A stretch of 64,000 nt of DNA from an uncultured Alsobacter sp. (GTDB taxonomy: Bacteria > Pseudomonadota > Alphaproteobacteria > Rhizobiales > Beijerinckiaceae), in the NCBI RefSeq assembly GCF_945952055.1, contig NZ_CAMFHB010000009.1, positions 1-64,000 on the forward strand. Direction: 5' to 3'. Each line of letters begins with the position of its first letter. Positions within the stretch are counted from its first letter, which is position 1. This document shows, piece after piece, positions 59,854 through 64,000 of the stretch. The position numbers were made by a program, and so were the translations under genes. Below the pieces are notes generated by a model. It was not told the origin of the DNA and did not search any database. It saw only the letters and a program-made list of their open reading frames with translations.

Positions 59854-61182
59854 TCAGGAGGTGAAGAGTTTCTTCATCTCCTCGTGCGCGTCCATGACCG
59901 CCTTTTCCGGGGTCTTGGCGCCCACGACGACCTGGTTGACCGGGCCGGCGAACATCTTCTCGCCGTCGATCACACCCATCTCCGGCCGACCGTAGCCGGG
60001 ATAGGCGAAGTCCGTGGAGTACGGCACCACCTTGGTGAGCGCTTCCGAGAGTAGCCGGTTGTTCTGGACGCGCGGCGTGTTGATGTCCGACTTGAAGATC
60101 GGCCAGTGCTGTCCGGGCGCCGCTTCATAGAGGCGCTCCAGCCGTCCAGGCTGGATGAACCACTTGATGAAGGTCTTGGCCTGCTCCTTGGCCGGGCTCT
60201 TGTTCCACACGAACATCGGATTGTAGAAGGCGGCCGTCAGCTTGCCCGAGGGGCCGGCGGGTCCTTCGAGCACCTCGAGGATCCCGACCTTGTCGAACAG
60301 GCTCGGGTTCTCCTTCATGATGCGGCTGATGACGCCGCCCGTGCCGAAACCGAAGGCCGCGCGGCCCTGCACGAAGATCGTGTGCGCGTCGTCCGTGTTG
60401 TAGGAGGCGATGCCGGGCGGCGTGACCTTGTGCTTCGTGGCGAGGTCCGTGAGGAAGGTCAGCGCCTTGACGTTGGCGTCCTTGGCGGTGGTGCCGAACA
60501 CCAGGTTGCCGTCCTTGTCCAGGATGCTGCCGCCGGCCTGGAACATGAACGACATGTAGAAATGCTGCGCGATGTGGAAGTCGCCGGCCGGGAACACCGC
60601 GCCGAAGGTGCCGCTCGCCGGGTCGTTGCAGGCGATGCAGGCGGCCTGGAACTCGGCCCAGGTCTTGGGCGGCTTGATGCCCTTCGCCTCGAGCAGGTCC
60701 TTGCGATAGTAGATCGGCCGGATGTCGAGGTTGTAGGGGACGCCCCAGTACTTCCCCTTCCAGAAGAATTTCTTGTAGGCGTAGTCGTTGAAGATGTTCG
60801 CCAGCTGGCCGTTCTTCTGCCAGAGGTCGATGATGTCGTCCATCGGCTCCATCTGGTCGACGGCCGCGAACTGCAGGGGATGGTAGGAATAGGCCTCGGC
60901 CACGTCCGGCATCGACTGGCCGCGGATGGCGGTGAGGAACTTCGGGTACACGAGGTTGCCCGAGACCGGCTCGTGCTTGACCTTGATCCCCGGGTTGTCC
61001 TTCTCGAAGTCGGCCAGGATCGCCTTCAGGGCGGCCGAAAGCTCCGGAGTGTTCAGCCGGACCGTCCAGAACGTCATGTTGGTCGTGGCCTGCGCGCTCG
61101 CCTCGTCGGCCGTGAGCATGAACAGCCCGCCCATGGCCGCCGCGAGGGTTTCGCGCCGGTTTAGTCCCTTGTCGCGTATCAT
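59854..61182 (-). CDS. Sugar ABC importer 2, substrate-binding protein
   Basis: A 442-residue family-1 binding protein with a twin-arginine-type signal (NRRETLAAAMGGLFML, cut near ASA/QA about residue 31). MTFWTVRLNTPELSAAL and YWGVPYNLDIRPIYYRKDLL fit the family. A Tat signal suggests it folds in the cytoplasm before export. It is the first gene of the minus-strand block and faces the MFS gene across an operator-rich 284-base region. Confidence 0.92.
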   Translation of the reverse strand: MIRDKGLNRRETLAAAMGGLFMLTADEASAQATTNMTFWTVRLNTPELSAALKAILADFEKDNPGIKVKHEPVSGNLVYPKFLTAIRGQSMPDVAEAYSYHPLQFAAVDQMEPMDDIIDLWQKNGQLANIFNDYAYKKFFWKGKYWGVPYNLDIRPIYYRKDLLEAKGIKPPKTWAEFQAACIACNDPASGTFGAVFPAGDFHIAQHFYMSFMFQAGGSILDKDGNLVFGTTAKDANVKALTFLTDLATKHKVTPPGIASYNTDDAHTIFVQGRAAFGFGTGGVISRIMKENPSLFDKVGILEVLEGPAGPSGKLTAAFYNPMFVWNKSPAKEQAKTFIKWFIQPGRLERLYEAAPGQHWPIFKSDINTPRVQNNRLLSEALTKVVPYSTDFAYPGYGRPEMGVIDGEKMFAGPVNQVVVGAKTPEKAVMDAHEEMKKLFTS

Positions 61183-61353
61183 CGGTTTCCTCCTTCGACG
61201 TTTCCGTACGGCTCTGGTGGCCGTCGCTTGCCGGAAGCAGGCTGTGCGGATGAGGGCGGACCCTCGTCGTGACCGAGGCTCCGAGACCCTGCCCGCCGCT
61301 CCGCCCGAGCAGCGATCAATGGCTGGAATCTAGCAGCGCTCCCGCGCAAATTC

Positions 61354-61381
61354 CGTATCGTGCGATACGTTATCGGTATCG
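61354..61381. promoter_or_regulatory. Candidate operator with three GTATCG half-sites
   Basis: CGTATCG, TG, CGATACG forms a 7+2+7 dyad (61354-61369). A third half-site, GGTATCG, follows at 61375-61381 and makes a second inverted pair with the middle one. It lies 172 bases upstream of the binding-protein gene and 86 bases before the MFS start, so one regulator could control both directions. Which protein binds is not evident. Confidence 0.6.
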
Positions 61382-61466
61382 AAGCGGGCGCTAGACTCAC
61401 CCGTCGCGGCGGATCCGCCCGCTGCGGCGATGGTGCGGCCGACGGGTCGCGGACAGGGATGGAAAC

Positions 61467-62654
61467 GTGGATTCCAGAGGCCAGTCGGACCGCTCGGGGA
61501 TCGTGCGCGTCGGGTGCGCCTATCTCGCCTTGCTCTCCGTCTCCGGGTTCAACCAGCCGTTCTTTCCGATCTGGCTCGAGGTGCGCGGACTGAGCGAGTG
61601 GCAGATCTCGCTCGTGATGAGCGCGCCGCTCCTGCTGCGCCTCTTCGTGACGCCCGCGATCGGAAGCTTCGCGGACCGCTCCGGCCGCCGCAACACCGTG
61701 ATCCGCATCCTGTCGGTGCTGGTGCTGGCGACGGCGCTCATCCTGTCGACCGCGACGTCGTTCTGGCCGATCATCGTGCTCTTCAGCATCACGCTGGTGA
61801 TGTACCAGGCCATCGGGCCGATCGTCGATGCCGCCGCCGTGAGCCTGGTGCGCCAGGGCCGCGCCACGAACTTCGGGCGCATGCGGCTGTGGGGATCGCT
61901 CGGCTATGCCTCGGCCGCCCTGCTGGGCGGCCAGATCCTCGCCTTCGGTGGGTCGGACGCCGTGTACATGGCCTTCTGCGCCGCGATCCTCGCCACCGTC
62001 GTGGCGGTGTTCGCCCTGCCCGAGGCGCAGCTCCAGCCCCTTCCCGAGAAGGAGAAGGACGTCCGCCTCACCCGCCAGCCCCTGCTGGTCACCGTGTTCG
62101 TGGTCACCGCGCTCGTGCTGTCCAGCCAGACGGCCTTCAACATCTTCGGATCGATCTACCTCAAGAGCATCGGGTATTCGGACCGGGCGATCGGCCTGAT
62201 GTGGGCCCTGGCGACGAGCTCCGAGATCGTCATGTTCTGGGCCGGGCCGCGCGTCTCCACCGTGCTGGGCCCCTTCGGCCTGCTGTCGCTGGCGGCGGGG
62301 GCGTCGGTCGTGCGCTGGTCGCTGATGGCCTTCGCGCCGAGCCTGCCGATGCTCGTGCTCCTGCAGATGTCGCACGCGGCGACCTTCAGCGGCAGCCACC
62401 TCGGGCTGCAGAAATTCATGCAGTTCAACGTGCACGACCGGCGTGGCGCCACGGCGCAGAGCGCCTTCGTGACCCTGCTCGGCCTGATCACCGCCGGGGC
62501 GACGCTGGCGGTGGGCCCGCTCTACCACCTCCTCGGCAGCGGCGTTTTCCTGTGTGCCGCGGCCATGCCGACGCTGGCCCTCGTTCTCCTCCTGGTCGTC
62601 CGCACGCCGCTGCGGGCGTCGGTCCCGCAACCGCAAGCGGACGCAGCGCGATGA
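61467..62654 (+). CDS. MFS transporter, PPP/HcaT-like
   Basis: A 395-residue protein with twelve helices resembling the 3-phenylpropionate/H+ symporter-like MFS group (SVSGFNQPFFPIWLEVRGLS, then SFADRSGRRNTVIRI; FGRMRLWGSLGYASAALLGG). It may import or export the substrate or product of the oxidases beside it. It starts at GTG and overlaps the following GMC fusion gene by four bases (ATGA). Confidence 0.87.
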   Translation: MDSRGQSDRSGIVRVGCAYLALLSVSGFNQPFFPIWLEVRGLSEWQISLVMSAPLLLRLFVTPAIGSFADRSGRRNTVIRILSVLVLATALILSTATSFWPIIVLFSITLVMYQAIGPIVDAAAVSLVRQGRATNFGRMRLWGSLGYASAALLGGQILAFGGSDAVYMAFCAAILATVVAVFALPEAQLQPLPEKEKDVRLTRQPLLVTVFVVTALVLSSQTAFNIFGSIYLKSIGYSDRAIGLMWALATSSEIVMFWAGPRVSTVLGPFGLLSLAAGASVVRWSLMAFAPSLPMLVLLQMSHAATFSGSHLGLQKFMQFNVHDRRGATAQSAFVTLLGLITAGATLAVGPLYHLLGSGVFLCAAAMPTLALVLLLVVRTPLRASVPQPQADAAR

Positions 62655-64000
62655 GTGACGCCATCCTTTCCGACGCCCTGCTCGATGCCGTCGTGGACCG
62701 CATCGTTCCGGAGGACGACGGCCGTCCCGGCGCCAGGACGGCGGGGACCAGGGCCTATGTGACGACCCGGTTGCGCGAGGACCCCGGGGCGGCGGCCCAG
62801 GTGACCGAAGGCCTGCGGGCCCTCGCAGCGACCGCGGGCGACGGCGTCTTCGCCTCCCTGGCCGCGGCCGATCGCGACGCTCTCCTCGCCCGCCACGAGC
62901 AGCAGCCGTGGTTTCGCCTGCTGGCGGACTGGGTGGCCGAAGGCTTCTACGCGGATCCGGGAAACGGCGGAAACGCCGGAGCGGCCTCCTGGGGCCTCGT
63001 CGGCTACGATCCGCGCCTGCCGGCCACGACCGGCCCCGTGCGTCCGTTGCCCGCGAGCCGCCTCGCGCCGGACGACGACAGCTTCGACGTGATCGTGGTG
63101 GGAGCGGGCGCCGGCGGCGGCGTGGTCGCCTGCGTGCTGGCGGAGGCGGGCAAGCGGGTTCTCGTGCTGGAGCGCGGCCGCGACATCGGCCTGAGTTCGC
63201 TCGAGCGCGACCACCTGCGCAACCAGCGGCTGTCGGTCTATGGGCACAATGCGGGGCCGGACATCGACGGAGAGCCCCGGATCCTCGTGCACCCGGACGG
63301 GCGGGAGATCCCCGTGCGCCCCCACGAACCGGGCTACGGCAACAATGCCGCCGCCGTCGGCAGCGGAACCGTGGTCTATGGAGCGCAGGCCTGGCGCTTC
63401 CTGCCCGACGACTTCCGCATGGCGACGCGCTACGGGGTGCCCGAAGGGTCCTCCCTGGCCGACTGGCCGATCGCCTACGACGACCTCGAGCCCTACTACG
63501 AGCGCGCCGAATACGAGGTCGGGGTCGCCGGAACGGGCGAAGGCCACTGGTCGCCGCGACGGCGCCCCCATCCCATGCCGCCGGTGCCGGGCTATGCCAG
63601 CCGCCGCTTCCTGACGCGCGGCGCGAACGCGCTCGGTTGGTCGACCACCGTTCCCCCGCTGCTCATCAACACCGTGCCGCGGGACGGGCGCCCGGCCTGC
63701 CCCGAATGCGGGTCCTGCGTGGGCTTCGGTTGCCCGAGCGACGCCAAGAACGGCACCCAGAACACGGTGCTGGTGCGCGCGATCGCCACCGGGAACTGCA
63801 CGCTGGCGACGCGGACCATGGTCACGCGCGTCGACGTCGACGGCAGGGGGCGGGTCGCCGGGGTCACCTGCGTCGGCGCCGATGAGCCGCAGGCCGCGCC
63901 ACGGTCGCTGCGGGCCAAGGCGGTGGTGCTGTGCGGCGGCGCCGTCGAGACGGCCCGCCTGATGCTGAACTCGGCCTGCGGCACGGCGCCCGATGGCCTC
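62651..64000 (+). CDS. Fused gluconate-2-dehydrogenase subunit-3 / GMC dehydrogenase (3-prime partial)
   Basis: An open frame of 450 codons from the ATG at 62651 that runs off the window. Residues 1 to about 135 resemble gluconate 2-dehydrogenase subunit 3 (VVDRIVPEDDGRPG, then GFYADPGNGGNAGAASWGLV), normally a separate Tat-exported partner; no signal is present here. From about 143 a GMC FAD fold begins (FDVIVVGAGAGGGVVA), then YGAQAWRFLPDDFRM. Four clustered cysteines (350, 353, 356, 361; CPECGSCVGFGCPSDAK) match the position of a Cys cluster in FAD glucose/glucoside dehydrogenases. It likely oxidises sugar or glycoside in the cytoplasm, passing electrons to an unknown acceptor. Confidence 0.85.
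   Translation, partial: MSDAILSDALLDAVVDRIVPEDDGRPGARTAGTRAYVTTRLREDPGAAAQVTEGLRALAATAGDGVFASLAAADRDALLARHEQQPWFRLLADWVAEGFYADPGNGGNAGAASWGLVGYDPRLPATTGPVRPLPASRLAPDDDSFDVIVVGAGAGGGVVACVLAEAGKRVLVLERGRDIGLSSLERDHLRNQRLSVYGHNAGPDIDGEPRILVHPDGREIPVRPHEPGYGNNAAAVGSGTVVYGAQAWRFLPDDFRMATRYGVPEGSSLADWPIAYDDLEPYYERAEYEVGVAGTGEGHWSPRRRPHPMPPVPGYASRRFLTRGANALGWSTTVPPLLINTVPRDGRPACPECGSCVGFGCPSDAKNGTQNTVLVRAIATGNCTLATRTMVTRVDVDGRGRVAGVTCVGADEPQAAPRSLRAKAVVLCGGAVETARLMLNSACGTAPDGL

Noticed and set aside
1-64000. tRNA, rRNA, integrase, IS element, phage or replication origin
   Set aside because: None was recognised when reading the sequence; a tRNAscan or Rfam search would be needed to exclude small RNAs fully.

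Overview
The window is GC-rich throughout and densely packed on both strands, with no gap over about 290 bases. It looks like chromosomal DNA of an alphaproteobacterium, probably Hyphomicrobiales. The evidence is a RegB/RegA redox pair, an intracellular PhaZ-type polyhydroxybutyrate depolymerase, an sdhCDAB operon, a putA gene divergent from an Lrp-type regulator, and dispersed REP-like palindromes containing CCTCATCCTGAG / GTCGAAGGACG, a type common in that order. No rRNA, tRNA, phage, IS or CRISPR signal was seen. Genus cannot be fixed from the sequence alone.

Layout. 0.1-6.1 kb: an MFS exporter, a PutR-like regulator with two perfect operator dyads, bifunctional PutA, and an AbrB/PIN toxin-antitoxin pair with its own palindromic operator. 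6.2-21.6 kb: one long minus-strand gene run that starts at a GntR regulator. It continues through a RutA-like flavin monooxygenase, flavin reductase, HpcH/HpaI aldolase, V4R protein, FAD-linked 2-hydroxyacid oxidase, cyclase, IorA and IorB, and ends with a complete peptide/opine-type ABC importer. It reads as import and stepwise degradation of an unknown, probably nitrogen-containing or aromatic, compound. A divergent M20 amidohydrolase and a MarR regulator follow. 23.7-33.2 kb: a CobW GTPase coupled to a DMT transporter, a D,D-carboxypeptidase, a second DMT transporter, a thiolase, ZapE, a GST, a GNAT and an Ala/Lys-rich histone-like protein. 33.2-37.6 kb: sdhB-A-D-C and a divergent TetR. 37.7-39.6 kb: an orphan MazF-like protein and PhaZ. 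39.9-45.2 kb: a signalling block with RegB, RegA, a PAS kinase, a CheY-like regulator and a REC-HWE kinase.

45.2-64 kb is a large sugar-oxidation region. A LacI regulator faces an ABC importer (binding protein, two permeases, ATPase) followed by a sugar isomerase/epimerase, a Gfo/Idh/MocA oxidoreductase and a pyranose-oxidase-like GMC flavoprotein. A second block converges on it: NIPSNAP protein, LysR, beta-propeller lactonase, a second isomerase/epimerase and a second ABC importer that has no ATPase of its own. Divergent from that block are an MFS transporter and an unusual fusion of a gluconate-2-dehydrogenase subunit-3 domain to a GMC dehydrogenase, which runs off the window. Together these suggest uptake of a glycoside, flavin-dependent oxidation of its sugar ring, and isomerase/epimerase-type chemistry on the keto-sugar. 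This is the best candidate here for a poorly described system.

Start codons were chosen by ribosome-binding site, family length and four-base overlaps. Functions are family-level unless stated otherwise.
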